From positions 1-30,344 of the forward strand of contig CAZVDE010000020.1 of assembly GCA_964626065.1 (NCBI GenBank): DNA of 30,344 bases, read 5' to 3'. Source of the stretch: UBA3910 sp964626065. Lineage in GTDB: Bacteria > Bacillota > Limnochordia > Darwinibacteriales > Darwinibacteriaceae. The notes below the pieces were generated by a model. It was not told where the DNA came from. It did no database searches and was given only the letters and a program-made list of their open reading frames with translations. How positions within the stretch are numbered: position 1 is the stretch's first letter; each line of letters opens with the position of its first letter. The translations under genes were made by a program, and so were the position numbers. Below are positions 8,198 through 15,944 of the stretch, in pieces.

Positions 8198-9891
8198 TCA
8201 ACATCCCCTTCCATGTCAATGCTGTATACAGTGCGGATTATTTCCTCCACAGTAGTGATGCCCGCGGTGAGTTTGTGAATAGCGGCCTTCTGCAGCGTTA
8301 CCAATCCCGAATCTAAGGCGATCTGTTCCAGTTCCCCTTCACCCGCTTCCCGTTCTACCGCTGTCCTTAGGCGCCGGTTAAAGACCAGTACCTCTTCCAC
8401 CGCTGTGCGGCCCCGATAACCGGTGTTGTTACAGATAGGGCACCCCTTACCCCGATAGACAACCTCAGGTGGCTCCATCTGCAAAGATTCTATGAATCTA
8501 ATCATAATGCGATCCGTCAATTCCACTTCCTCTTTGCAGTCCTTGCAGATGGTGCGCACCAACCTCTGTGCCACCACTCCGATTAAAGTGGAACTGAGGA
8601 TATAAGATTCCAAACCCATATTCATCAAACGGGTAATGGTGGCAACCGCACTGTTAGTATGGAGGGTTGATAACACTAAATGGCCTGTAAGTGCGGAACG
8701 AACAGCAATTTCACCCGTCTCTTCGTCCCGGATTTCCCCAACCATGATAATGTCCGGGTCTTGGCGTAGCACCGTGCGCAAGCCGGTCGCAAAAGTGAGG
8801 TTAGCCCGGACGTTAACCTGTACCTGGTTAACCCCAGCCAAACGGTACTCCACAGGGTCTTCTACCGTGACGATGTTCTTTTCGGGTGAACTTAAATGGT
8901 GCAAAAAAGCATATAAAGTGGTGGATTTACCGCTGCCGGTGGGCCCGGTAACTAGAATCAAACCCTGATTGAGCCTGAGCATCTGTTCAATGCTTTCTAA
9001 GTTTTCCGGGCTAAAGCCGAAATCGTCCAGTTCCAGGAGATTGCTGGATTTATGTAGGACCCGGGCCACAATCTTTTCGCCGTAAACGGTGGGCAGGCTG
9101 GAAATACGCATGTCCACCTCCTGGCCGTCCAATTCCATCTGAATCCTTCCGTCCTGAGGACGCCGCCGTTCAGTAATATCCATGTTGGCCATAATCTTTA
9201 CCCGGGAATTCACATCACCTTGCAAATGCTTGGGGATTTCCATAATCACTCTTAGGATCCCATCAATACGAAATCTAACTCTCATCCCTTCTTCGTGGGG
9301 TTCAAAATGGACATCGCTAGCCTTTTGTTTGATGGCTTGCTCCAAAATCATGTTAGCTAATCTAACGCCGGGCGCATCGCCAATGAACTGGCGCTGTTCT
9401 TCAAGAGAACCGTCCTTGTCTTTTTCGTCTTCCCGGAAACGATCGAAAACCTCTTTGGCGCTTTGGGCAATATTACGCGTTCTTTGAAAAGCATCGTTGA
9501 TCTCTTCTTCAGTTGCTAAAACGGGCTTAATTGTTTTGCCTGTAATGCGCTGTAAATCATCGATAATGTTAATATTTAAGGGATCGCACATGGCTACCGT
9601 CAAATAGCCGTCTTCCATTTCTAAAGGCAGGACATGCTCGTTGGTGACCATATTGGCGGGAATTAAATCAACCGCCCCAGGGTCAATATAACGCCGGGCA
9701 AAATCCGCCCTAGCGATATTCAAATGTTCACTTAACGCATCTACAACTTCATCGGCCGTCACATAACCTAGTTTAATAAGGGCTTGTCCCAAGCGGTCGC
9801 CCGTTTTTCGCTGTTCAGCTAGGGCTGTGGCGAGCTGTTCATCGGAAAGTAGGCCCTTCATCTGCAATATATCGCCAAGGCGTTTTCGCAT
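8194..9891 (-). CDS. pilB: Pilus extension ATPase PilB
   Basis: This 565-residue ATPase powers pilus assembly. The order is an N-terminal MshEN/T2SSE_N domain (about 1-135, MRKRLGDILQMKGLLSDEQL), a linker, the N2 domain (about 175-285, ASDVHFEP), and the ATPase core. The core has Walker A GPTGSGKST (about 316-324), an Asp box TVEDPVEY, Walker B DPDIIMVGEIRDEETGEIA and a His box GHLVLSTLHTN. A zinc site follows (CKDC and, about 35 residues on, CPIC). Some MshEN domains bind cyclic di-GMP; whether this one does cannot be judged by eye, but the upstream riboswitch makes it worth testing. It is the first gene of the pilus operon, starting at ATG 9891 after AAAGG about eleven bases upstream. Confidence 0.95.
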   Translation of the reverse strand: MRKRLGDILQMKGLLSDEQLATALAEQRKTGDRLGQALIKLGYVTADEVVDALSEHLNIARADFARRYIDPGAVDLIPANMVTNEHVLPLEMEDGYLTVAMCDPLNINIIDDLQRITGKTIKPVLATEEEINDAFQRTRNIAQSAKEVFDRFREDEKDKDGSLEEQRQFIGDAPGVRLANMILEQAIKQKASDVHFEPHEEGMRVRFRIDGILRVIMEIPKHLQGDVNSRVKIMANMDITERRRPQDGRIQMELDGQEVDMRISSLPTVYGEKIVARVLHKSSNLLELDDFGFSPENLESIEQMLRLNQGLILVTGPTGSGKSTTLYAFLHHLSSPEKNIVTVEDPVEYRLAGVNQVQVNVRANLTFATGLRTVLRQDPDIIMVGEIRDEETGEIAVRSALTGHLVLSTLHTNSAVATITRLMNMGLESYILSSTLIGVVAQRLVRTICKDCKEEVELTDRIMIRFIESLQMEPPEVVYRGKGCPICNNTGYRGRTAVEEVLVFNRRLRTAVEREAGEGELEQIALDSGLVTLQKAAIHKLTAGITTVEEIIRTVYSIDMEGDVE

Positions 9892-9912
9892 CGATCAATC
9901 AACCTTTCTGGC

Positions 9913-9948
9913 AAAAAACCGGCGCAAAGAAATTACTCTCGGCCGGTT
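9913..9948 (-). terminator. Riboswitch expression-platform terminator before pilB
   Basis: AACCGGC (9942-9948) pairs with GCCGGTT (9917-9923), followed by a run of six T (9913-9918). The 5' arm is the conserved CAACCGG end of the aptamer, directly after its pseudoknot strand, so folding of the bound aptamer and the terminator should exclude each other. This predicts antitermination (ON) by cyclic di-GMP; the direction is inference. It may also end scfB transcription. Confidence 0.8.
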
Positions 9949-10021
9949 GCACTAATGACTCAAAACAGGCTAAGTGCCCACCTACGGCCTGTTAATCATA
10001 GTCTCCAATTGTTCACTGTGG
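9935..10021 (-). promoter_or_regulatory. Cyclic di-GMP-II riboswitch upstream of the pilus operon
   Basis: Read on the minus strand, the leader of pilB contains AACAGGC (9987-9993) and GCCTGTT (9964-9970), a 7-bp stem around a 16-base loop holding GGGCACTT. The loop GCACT pairs with AGTGC (9949-9953) to make a pseudoknot. This is followed by CAACCGGCCG, and TTTTGAGT follows the first stem. The same order, the same 16-base loop and the motifs GGGCACUU, UUUUGAGU and AGUGCAACCG are those I recall for the Clostridium acetobutylicum class II cyclic di-GMP aptamer. The 5' boundary is approximate; the P1 helix is not obvious and the segment before the first stem is somewhat longer. A class II switch controls type IV pili in Clostridioides difficile, so the context fits. 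Confidence 0.85.
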
Positions 10022-10047
10022 AATTATTCGGGCTGTTCTTTTGAACT

Positions 10048-11406
10048 TTACATAAGGGCTGCCTGAATGAAAAATGCGCATTCCAAGCGTTTCTTCTCCA
10101 TTGCACAGATTAATTCGTGCGGGGACTGCAGATTTCCTGCATATTCCAAATTATTTTTGTGGCAGCCGCCGCTGCAGTAAAATTTGGCCCAGCATTCACC
10201 GCACACCGGTTTATTGAGTACATGATTTTTTTCAAACATCTCAGAAAGATCTTTACGGGCAATGCCCGTTGCAATATGGCCCATTAGATATTCTTCTTCA
10301 CCCACAAACTGATGGCAGGGGTAGAGTTCACCTTGCGGCGTGACAGCTAGGTACTCGTGGCCCGCCCCACAGCCTGTCAGCCTTTTGTAAAGGCAGGGAC
10401 CCTTTCTTAATTCAACATTGAAATGGAAGAAGTTAAAGGCTCGCTTCGTTCCGCGCCGTTCTAAATAAAGATCCGTCAGGCGATCGTACTCAGATAAAAT
10501 TTGGGGTAAATGCTCTTTTTGAATCGCCCAAGGCGCCTCTTCAGTCGTCACAACGGGCTCGACTGAAATTTCCACAAAGCCCAGATCACTCAAATGTTCC
10601 ACGTCTGTGGCAAAATCTAAATTGCGTGTGGTAAAAGTACCCCGCACATAGTAGCTCTTCTGGCCGCGGTTTTGCACCAGGCGCTGAAATTTCGGCACGA
10701 TTAGATCATAAACGGAGCCGCGCCCCGAAACGGTGCGCCTGATGGCGTCGTTTATTTCTTTCCTGCCATCCAGGCTGAGCACGACATTATACATCTCTTT
10801 ATTGATAAACTCTTCAATTTCCGGTGTGAGCCCGATGCCGTTTGTTGTAACGGTAAAACGAAATGTTTTGCCGGCTGCTGCCGCCTTCGCTTTGCCGTAG
10901 GCAACCGTTTCTTTGACAACATCCCAATTCATTAAGGGTTCGCCGCCGAAAAAATCAATCTCCAGCTGTTTGCGGCTGCCCGAGTTGGCAATGAGAAAAT
11001 CCACCGCCTGTTTGGCCACCTTAAGCGGCATCAACTCCCGCCGGCCGCCAAAATCACCCGCGGAGGCAAAGCAGTATTCGCAGCGCAAATTACAGTCGTG
11101 GGCCACATTGAGGCACAAAGCTTTGACCACAACATCGGTACGAGGCGGTACTTCCTCTAAGTCGGGGCTAAACAGCAGCCCGTCCGCGGCAAGCTCGGCC
11201 ACTTCCCCGGCCGCCTCCGCCAATGCGCCCCTACCCTCAAAGGCAGGCAGGATTTGGGATTGTTCCTTGATTTTGCTATTTCGCCGAACTTCTTCGATTA
11301 CCTGCAAAGCCCAGTGATCTACTACATGAACCGCGCCCGAATTGCCGTCCACCACAATATTGCGGCCCTTTCGGCTGAACGTATGGACGCATTTTTTCTC
11401 TAACAA
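10048..11406 (-). CDS. scfB: Radical SAM/SPASM maturase of the SCIFF peptide
   Basis: This enzyme installs thioether cross-links on SCIFF, the short cysteine-rich peptide encoded just upstream. From TTG 11406 it is 452 residues. It has an N-terminal recognition domain (about 5-80, including NIVVDGNSGAVHVVD), radical SAM cluster CNLRCEYC (Cys near 105, 109 and 112), FFGGEPLMNW, and VTTNGIGL. The C-terminal SPASM clusters are GCGAGHEYLAV...YPCHQF, CGECWAKFYCSGGC and a last ELICAMEKKRLEC. I chose TTG 11406 because GGGGGAG lies ten bases before it; the longer in-frame start (11436) would run into the intergenic hairpin. scfA is 56 bases upstream. The family (ranthipeptide maturase) is near-universal in Clostridia, with an unsettled physiological role, reported to include quorum-like signalling. 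Confidence 0.93.
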   Translation of the reverse strand: MLEKKCVHTFSRKGRNIVVDGNSGAVHVVDHWALQVIEEVRRNSKIKEQSQILPAFEGRGALAEAAGEVAELAADGLLFSPDLEEVPPRTDVVVKALCLNVAHDCNLRCEYCFASAGDFGGRRELMPLKVAKQAVDFLIANSGSRKQLEIDFFGGEPLMNWDVVKETVAYGKAKAAAAGKTFRFTVTTNGIGLTPEIEEFINKEMYNVVLSLDGRKEINDAIRRTVSGRGSVYDLIVPKFQRLVQNRGQKSYYVRGTFTTRNLDFATDVEHLSDLGFVEISVEPVVTTEEAPWAIQKEHLPQILSEYDRLTDLYLERRGTKRAFNFFHFNVELRKGPCLYKRLTGCGAGHEYLAVTPQGELYPCHQFVGEEEYLMGHIATGIARKDLSEMFEKNHVLNKPVCGECWAKFYCSGGCHKNNLEYAGNLQSPHELICAMEKKRLECAFFIQAALM

Positions 11407-11432
11407 AACAGCCACTCTCCCCCGAACGAGGA

Positions 11433-11456
11433 GCAACCTCCCCTGAGGGAGGTTGC
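11433..11456. repeat. Perfect 10-bp hairpin between scfA and scfB
   Basis: GCAACCTCCC and GGGAGGTTGC flank the loop CTGA. It starts six bases after the scfA stop on the minus strand. The T run (11459-11464) lies on the plus-strand side, so it would terminate plus transcription, not scfAB transcription. In the scfAB mRNA it is more likely a stability or processing hairpin letting the peptide be made in excess over the enzyme. Confidence 0.7.
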
Positions 11457-11462
11457 CCTTTT

Positions 11463-11606
11463 TTACCGTTCACATGCTTGGTTTCCCACGGTACAAGACG
11501 TCTTGCAGGCTGACTGGCAAGAGGCCTGGCACTCGCCGCAGCCCCCAGTTGCCAAAGTATGCTTGAGCGCTGTACCGCTTAACGTTTTAATATGCCTTTT
11601 CTTCAA
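11463..11606 (-). CDS. scfA: SCIFF ranthipeptide precursor (six cysteines in forty-five residues)
   Basis: I found this short gene by translating the gap upstream of scfB. From TTG 11606, with GGGGAG seven bases upstream, it is a 47-residue peptide opening MKKRHIKTLSGTALKH and continuing GGCGECQASCQSACKTSC, then TVGNQACER. The six cysteines and the core order CGECQxSCQSACKTSCTV are the SCIFF family signature. ATG 11621 in frame would add five residues, but has no ribosome site. The peptide is the substrate of the adjacent ScfB, which joins each Cys to a downstream residue. It has its own strong promoter at 11640-11668. Confidence 0.95.
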   Translation of the reverse strand: MKKRHIKTLSGTALKHTLATGGCGECQASCQSACKTSCTVGNQACER

Positions 11607-11639
11607 CTTGCCACTCCCCATTTCTTTTTCTTGCTGTTA

Positions 11640-11668
11640 ATTATAGCACAAAATGGGGCGGGAGGCAA
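11640..11668 (-). promoter_or_regulatory. Sigma-A-type promoter of scfAB
   Basis: TTGCCT (11663-11668), a 17-base spacer and a perfect TATAAT (11640-11645) on the minus strand lie about 35 bases before the scfA start and just after the DUF1667 stop. Confidence 0.75.
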
Positions 11669-11678
11669 AAACTGCCGT

Positions 11679-12035
11679 TTACAGATCTCGAGACGCGATC
11701 AGGTTCACACCTAAATTCAGAAAGTCGGCAACGATCACATCACCCATTTTCACCGGTGCCTGCACTTGCAGAGCAAGTGTCGCCTGCATGGCCTCTTCCA
11801 GTTTCCCCTTGGGGATGGGCTCATCGGTGCGCACGGGTAAGAGCGGGTGTAGGCCACCTTTGGCCCTGACGATCGTAGTCAGGGTGCGTTCAGGCGCGGT
11901 ATGCTCCTTAGTGGCGTATTTCTTGCCCCGGGCACATTTATTGCCCGTGAGGGACAAGATTTCCCCGTCCTCGTTTAGTTCCAAAACAATTTCACAGCTT
12001 AAAGGACAGACTGTACAGGTAATGTATTTACGCAC
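11679..12035 (-). CDS. DUF1667 cysteine-motif protein of the GlpA-like dehydrogenase operon
   Basis: This 118-residue protein belongs to the DUF1667 family, usually the last gene of three-gene clusters with a GlpA-like and an FAD/NAD-dependent oxidoreductase, as here. It shows CTVCPLSCEI near the N terminus and GNKCARGKKYA near residue 33, a four-cysteine set suited to an iron-sulfur cluster. ERTLTTIV, VRTDEPIPKGKLEEAM and VIADFLNLGVNLIASRD then follow. It probably serves as a small electron-transfer or anchoring subunit; the exact role is not established. The start is GTG 12035, nine bases after AGGAGG, overlapping the upstream gene by eight bases. Confidence 0.85.
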   Translation of the reverse strand: MRKYITCTVCPLSCEIVLELNEDGEILSLTGNKCARGKKYATKEHTAPERTLTTIVRAKGGLHPLLPVRTDEPIPKGKLEEAMQATLALQVQAPVKMGDVIVADFLNLGVNLIASRDL

Positions 12036-13293
12036 CGCACTTAACCTCCTTTTGAGAAACGATCTGAATCGTGAGGGTATCCCCTTCCAGTTTCTCCAGC
12101 ATTTCAGGCGTCAGCCTCACATCAAGCATTTCACTGGGCCGCACCGCCTGTTTGCGCAGCCTGCGCAGGCCGCCCACATCCAGATAGACATCATCTTCGG
12201 GCCTTTGGACACGCATGAAAAATTCAACCGGCTCACCGGTAGATATTTCATGGGGCACCACATAGCGGATGTTTTCGCCCGCCTTAACCTTGATTCTCCT
12301 GGCCGGTTTAGCCAGTTTATCAAGGGCGTAGCGTCCCGCGAACATGCCCGCCCGTTCCGCTTCTTTAGAGACGTTATCTACCAAATCGTGGACATGGAGC
12401 ACATTGCCGCAGGCAAAAATACCCGGAATGTTGGTCATTAGAGATTCGTTGACTAACGGCCCGTTCGTAATGGGGTCAATTACAACGCCAACTTCTTCCG
12501 AAAGCTCATTTTCGGGGATTAAGCCCACTGATAACAGCAGCGTGTCGCATTCGATGTCCTGCTCGGTGCCTGGGATCGGATCCCAGTTGGCGTCCACCTT
12601 AGCAATCGTGACCCCTTCCACCCGATCCTTACCGTGAATAGCCACCACGGTTGATTGGAGATGGAGCGGGATGTCATAGTCTTCCAAACACTGCACAACG
12701 TTGCGCACCAAGCCCGCGGCATAAGGGAGAGCCTCAACGACCGCCTCTACTTTGGCGCCTTCTAATGTAAAGCGGCGGGCCATGATCAGGCCAATATCGC
12801 CCGAACCTAGGATTACCGCTTTTTTACCGGGCATAAACCCGTCGATGTTTACGTAGCGCTGAGCTGTGCCCGCCGAAAAGACGCCCGCGGGGCGGAACCC
12901 GGGAATGCGCAGGGCACCCCTTGTCCTCTCCCGGCAGCCCATGGCCAAGACGATGGAACGGGCTTTGATTTCAAGCATCCCTAGGCGGTTGTTCACCGCA
13001 TAGATGCTGCGTTCCGGCGTGATTTCCAAAACCATCGTTTCCAGCATCACTTCCACATCGGTTTCTTTTAAAAGATCGATATAGCGCTGAGCGTATTCCG
13101 GGCCGGTCAGCTCGGCTTTAAAGCGGTGCAGGCCGAAACCGTGATGGATGCACTGTTGCAGAATGCCGCCCAACTCAATATTGCGCTCAATAATCATTAC
13201 CTTGCCGGCACCTTCGTTATGGGCAGCCAGCGCAGCGGCTAAACCGGCCGGCCCGCCACCAATGACAGCCACATCAACTTGTAATTGTCTCAT
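12028..13293 (-). CDS. FAD/NAD(P)-dependent oxidoreductase, GlpA-like operon middle subunit
   Basis: This 421-residue flavoprotein is of the pyridine nucleotide-disulfide oxidoreductase class. The N-terminal dinucleotide fold is VDVAVIGGGPAGLAAALAA, followed by LGGILQQCIHHGFG, the ATG-like SIVLAMGCRERTRGAL, and a second NAD-binding fold KKAVILGSGDIGLIMARRF near residue 165. The FAD-closing motif GIFACGNVLHVHDLVDNV lies near residue 295. It resembles the alpha subunits of opine or sarcosine oxidase. It sits between the GlpA-like subunit (ATGA overlap) and the DUF1667 protein and probably passes electrons from substrate oxidation to NAD or another carrier. The substrate is not shown by sequence; glycerol-3-phosphate is the usual prediction. 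Confidence 0.88.
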   Translation of the reverse strand: MRQLQVDVAVIGGGPAGLAAALAAHNEGAGKVMIIERNIELGGILQQCIHHGFGLHRFKAELTGPEYAQRYIDLLKETDVEVMLETMVLEITPERSIYAVNNRLGMLEIKARSIVLAMGCRERTRGALRIPGFRPAGVFSAGTAQRYVNIDGFMPGKKAVILGSGDIGLIMARRFTLEGAKVEAVVEALPYAAGLVRNVVQCLEDYDIPLHLQSTVVAIHGKDRVEGVTIAKVDANWDPIPGTEQDIECDTLLLSVGLIPENELSEEVGVVIDPITNGPLVNESLMTNIPGIFACGNVLHVHDLVDNVSKEAERAGMFAGRYALDKLAKPARRIKVKAGENIRYVVPHEISTGEPVEFFMRVQRPEDDVYLDVGGLRRLRKQAVRPSEMLDVRLTPEMLEKLEGDTLTIQIVSQKEVKCGA

Positions 13294-14765
13294 TGCTGCA
13301 CCCCACTTTTCAGTAATTCTTTCGCTTCGTACCTGATCATCTCACTGCCGGCCCCGCGCTTGGTTACTGCCTCCAGCGGAATATTCAGTTCTCTGGCTAA
13401 AATCTCCATAATTAAGGGTTGGCAAAAACCGCCCTGGCAGCGGCCCGCGCCGCCCCTAGCCCTGAACTTGATGCCATCGAGCGTCCGGGCACCTCGGCGG
13501 ATCGCATCCACAATTTCGCCTTCCGTCACAGTCTCACAGCGGCAGATGATGCGGCCAAAACTGGGATCTCTGCGCACAATTTCGTCCTGTTCTTCCCGGG
13601 AAAGCTGGTTAAAACGCACAACCCCTTCCCGACGCGGATTGAAATGTTCCTTTTTCTCCAACTGAAAGCCCCTATCCTTCAGCATCCGGGGCACTTCAGC
13701 CGCAATGGCGGGAGCCGCGGTTAAGCCCGGCGATTCAATGCCCGCCAAATGAATTAAACCGCGCACATTGGGAGAGCACTCCACAATAAAATCTCCCCGA
13801 TCGCAGGCGGCCCTAAGGCCGGCAAACTGGGCAATGATCTTGCGTGCATTAAGTTTGGGCACCAGGCTTTTGGCACCCTCGAAGATCTGGTCAAAACCTT
13901 CATGCGATGTGCCCAAATTGTCCTTTTCCGGGACATTATCGCTAGTGGGGCCCATCATTAGGTTTCCGGCGCTGGTTGGAATAACTAAAATGCCTTTACT
14001 GATTTCGCTTGGCACCGGAAAGATGGTCGCTGTCACCAGCCCTTTTTCGGATAAGTCAAAGAGGTATTCCTCGCCCTTTCTGGGCAGTATGGAAAAATAA
14101 TCATCGCCGAACAGGCGGGCGACCTCATCACTGTGCAGCCCGGCAGCATTGATCACAATATCTGCCTCAATAATATGGGTGGGGGTCTCTAAGTATTTCT
14201 TCTCTCCTTCAACCCAGCCGTTAATGACCGGATTTTCCACGAGCAGCCGAGCCCCGTTTTGGATCGCGTTTTCCATCAGGGCCGCGGCCAGCTCAAAGGG
14301 CATGATTGAACCGCCCTCAGGCGCGTACAGCGCTCCCACGATGCTCTCGCTCAAATTGGGCTCCATCTCATGCAGTTCTTCCTTATTGACCAGGCGCAAA
14401 TTTACGCCCCGATCTTTCCCCCTTTTATAATACATCATGACGGTTTCCATCTCTTTGTCGTTGCGAGCTACGAGTAAAATTCCGTTTTGCTTAAAGGTCA
14501 CATCCAGCTCTTCACACATCTTGGGATACATCTGATTGCCGGGGAGACAGTACTTTGCCTTCAGGGTACCCGGTTCTTCATGAAACCCTCCGTGCACTAT
14601 CCCGCTGTTCGCTTTGGTAGTGCCCCACCCCACCTCGGGCTCGGCCTCTACAAGCAGAACATCCAGCTTATAGCGGCTCAGTTCCCGGGCCACTGAAGTG
14701 CCTACAATACCACCTCCAACAATGGCTACCTGCACTGATCTTTTCTGTTTTTCCACTCCACTCAC
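13290..14765 (-). CDS. GlpA-like FAD dehydrogenase with BFD-type [2Fe-2S] domain
   Basis: This 491-residue protein has an FAD-dependent DAO-type oxidoreductase domain (about 8-370) followed by a BFD-like iron-sulfur domain (about 400-460). The FAD fold is VQVAIVGGGIVGTSVARELS. GWGTTKANSGIVHGGFHEEP, GSIMPFELAAALMENAI and NAAGLHSDEVARLFG are family motifs, and FIVECSPNVRGLIHLAGIES closes the domain. The cluster ligands are IICRCETVTEGEIVDAIRR and GRCQGGFCQP. This is the arrangement of GlpA-type glycerol-3-phosphate dehydrogenases and L-2-hydroxyglutarate oxidase relatives. I start at GTG 14765 behind GAGGAGGAGG; GTG 14756 is a possible alternative. The in-frame extension to 14822 runs through the leader terminator, so I reject it. 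It is the first gene of the three-gene operon. Confidence 0.88.
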   Translation of the reverse strand: MSGVEKQKRSVQVAIVGGGIVGTSVARELSRYKLDVLLVEAEPEVGWGTTKANSGIVHGGFHEEPGTLKAKYCLPGNQMYPKMCEELDVTFKQNGILLVARNDKEMETVMMYYKRGKDRGVNLRLVNKEELHEMEPNLSESIVGALYAPEGGSIMPFELAAALMENAIQNGARLLVENPVINGWVEGEKKYLETPTHIIEADIVINAAGLHSDEVARLFGDDYFSILPRKGEEYLFDLSEKGLVTATIFPVPSEISKGILVIPTSAGNLMMGPTSDNVPEKDNLGTSHEGFDQIFEGAKSLVPKLNARKIIAQFAGLRAACDRGDFIVECSPNVRGLIHLAGIESPGLTAAPAIAAEVPRMLKDRGFQLEKKEHFNPRREGVVRFNQLSREEQDEIVRRDPSFGRIICRCETVTEGEIVDAIRRGARTLDGIKFRARGGAGRCQGGFCQPLIMEILARELNIPLEAVTKRGAGSEMIRYEAKELLKSGVQQ

Positions 14766-14789
14766 AGCCTCCTCCTCTTTTTGAGCAAC

Positions 14790-14833
14790 AAAAAAGCCCT
14801 TCCGGGGATCACCAAAATCCACCGGTAGGACTT
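14790..14833 (-). terminator. Leader terminator (attenuator) of the GlpA-like operon
   Basis: On the minus strand AAGTCCT-A-CCGG pairs with CCGG-A-AGGGCTT (one A-A mismatch, one G-T pair), with an inner GGAT/ATCC stem, then six T at 14790-14795. It stands between the promoter and the ribosome site, so transcription must be antiterminated. In Bacillota glycerol-phosphate genes are often controlled this way by GlpP, but no glpP is in the window. Confidence 0.75.
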
Positions 14834-14868
14834 TTCTCTTTTCTCTCGCCCCGACGGTAAATAAAATC

Positions 14869-14909
14869 TATTGTATACTAATGATACAATATTTTACCGC
14901 CACTTGCAA
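14869..14909 (-). promoter_or_regulatory. Promoter with overlapping operator dyad for the GlpA-like operon
   Basis: On the minus strand TTGCAA (14904-14909), a 17-base spacer and TATCAT (14881-14886) form a good sigma-A promoter. Overlapping the -10 and the start region is a perfect 8-bp dyad with a 7-base centre: TATTGTAT at 14884-14891 and ATACAATA at 14869-14876 as read on the minus strand. The TTGTAT/ATACAA halves resemble sites of GntR-family repressors. The repressor is not identified. Confidence 0.7.
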
Positions 14910-14924
14910 GACTTTTAACATTCT

Positions 14925-15944
14925 TTACGCTAATTCCCGTTTGCCCTTTGCCGCAGGTACTAAGTGGCAGGCCACGTAATGGCCGTTACCCGAATCAACC
15001 CACTCCGGTTCTTCCACTTTACAGATGTCCATAACCTTGGGGCACCTGGTGTGGAAACGGCAGCCCGCAGGAGGATTAATGGGGCTGGGTACATCGCCCT
15101 TCAAAAGAATGCGATCCTTTTTAATCGTGGGATCCGCTTCCGGAATTGCGGAAAGCAGCGCCTGTGTATACGGATGCTTCGGGCTGCGATACAGTTCATC
15201 CTTATCCGTGAGCTCTACGATTTTACCCAAATACATAACAGCTACCCGATCTGAGATATGCTTGACGACACTCAAATCATGGGCGATAAACAAATAGGTC
15301 AGTCCGAATTCTTCCTGCAGATCTTCCAGCAGGTTGATAACCTGGGCCTGAATGGAAACGTCCAGGGCAGAAACGGGTTCGTCCGCAATAATTAACCTGG
15401 GGCTCACCGCCAAGGCCCGGGCAATGCCGATCCTTTGGCGCTGGCCGCCCGAGAATTCGTGGGGAAAACGACGGGCATGGAAAGCACTGAGCCCTACCGT
15501 TTCTAAGATCTCCCGCACTCTTTTTTCCCGTTCGGCGCCCCTGGCTAATTTATGAATATGCAGAGGTTCTCCAATGATATCTCCCACCGTCATGCGCGGG
15601 TTAAGCGAGCCGTAGGGGTCTTGGAAAATGATCTGCATCTCTTTTCTCAATTCGCGCATTTCCTGTTTGGGCAGCGCGGGGATGTTTTTACCGTCAAAGA
15701 AAATTTCACCTGAAGTGGCCTCCAGCAGGCGCAGAATTAAGCGCCCCACCGTTGTTTTGCCGCAGCCGCTTTCTCCCACTAGGCCCAATGTTTCGCCTTT
15801 GTGAATGTCAAAAGTGACTCCATCGACCGCCTGCACCGCCCCTACCTGCCTAGTAAAGATAATCCCTTGGCGGATCGGGAAGTGTTTGACCAAATCTCGT
15901 ACTTCCAGTAATACTTCCTGCTTCATCCGATTTGCTGCGGTCAT
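14925..15944 (-). CDS. oppF: Oligopeptide/dipeptide ABC transporter ATPase OppF-like
   Basis: This 339-residue ABC ATPase is of the OppF/DppF type. Walker A is GLVGESGCGKTTVGRLIL (about residues 50-67), the Q-loop is MQIIFQDPYGSLNPRMTV, the signature FSGGQRQRIGIARALA, and Walker B RLIIADEPVSALDVSIQAQV with the H-loop FIAHDLSVVKHI. The C-terminal oligopeptide domain (about 265-335) has the cysteine motif CRFHTRCPKVMDIC. It would pair with OppD to energise peptide import. No permease or substrate-binding protein is adjacent, so the ATPases may serve transporters encoded elsewhere. The start ATG 15944, behind AGGAGG, directly follows the oppD stop. Confidence 0.92.
   Translation of the reverse strand: MTAANRMKQEVLLEVRDLVKHFPIRQGIIFTRQVGAVQAVDGVTFDIHKGETLGLVGESGCGKTTVGRLILRLLEATSGEIFFDGKNIPALPKQEMRELRKEMQIIFQDPYGSLNPRMTVGDIIGEPLHIHKLARGAEREKRVREILETVGLSAFHARRFPHEFSGGQRQRIGIARALAVSPRLIIADEPVSALDVSIQAQVINLLEDLQEEFGLTYLFIAHDLSVVKHISDRVAVMYLGKIVELTDKDELYRSPKHPYTQALLSAIPEADPTIKKDRILLKGDVPSPINPPAGCRFHTRCPKVMDICKVEEPEWVDSGNGHYVACHLVPAAKGKRELA

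Noticed and set aside
9996..10001. TATGAT as a -10 box of a pilB promoter
   Set aside because: It lies inside the proposed riboswitch aptamer, just before the first stem; starting there would delete the 5' part of the aptamer. The -35 match is also poor.
11433..11464. Hairpin between scfA and scfB as terminator of scfA
   Set aside because: The T-run is on the plus-strand side only, so it cannot act as an intrinsic terminator for the minus-strand genes.
11653..12441. 262-codon plus-strand frame
   Set aside because: Lies opposite the DUF1667 and oxidoreductase genes, has no recognisable domains and no suitable ribosome site.
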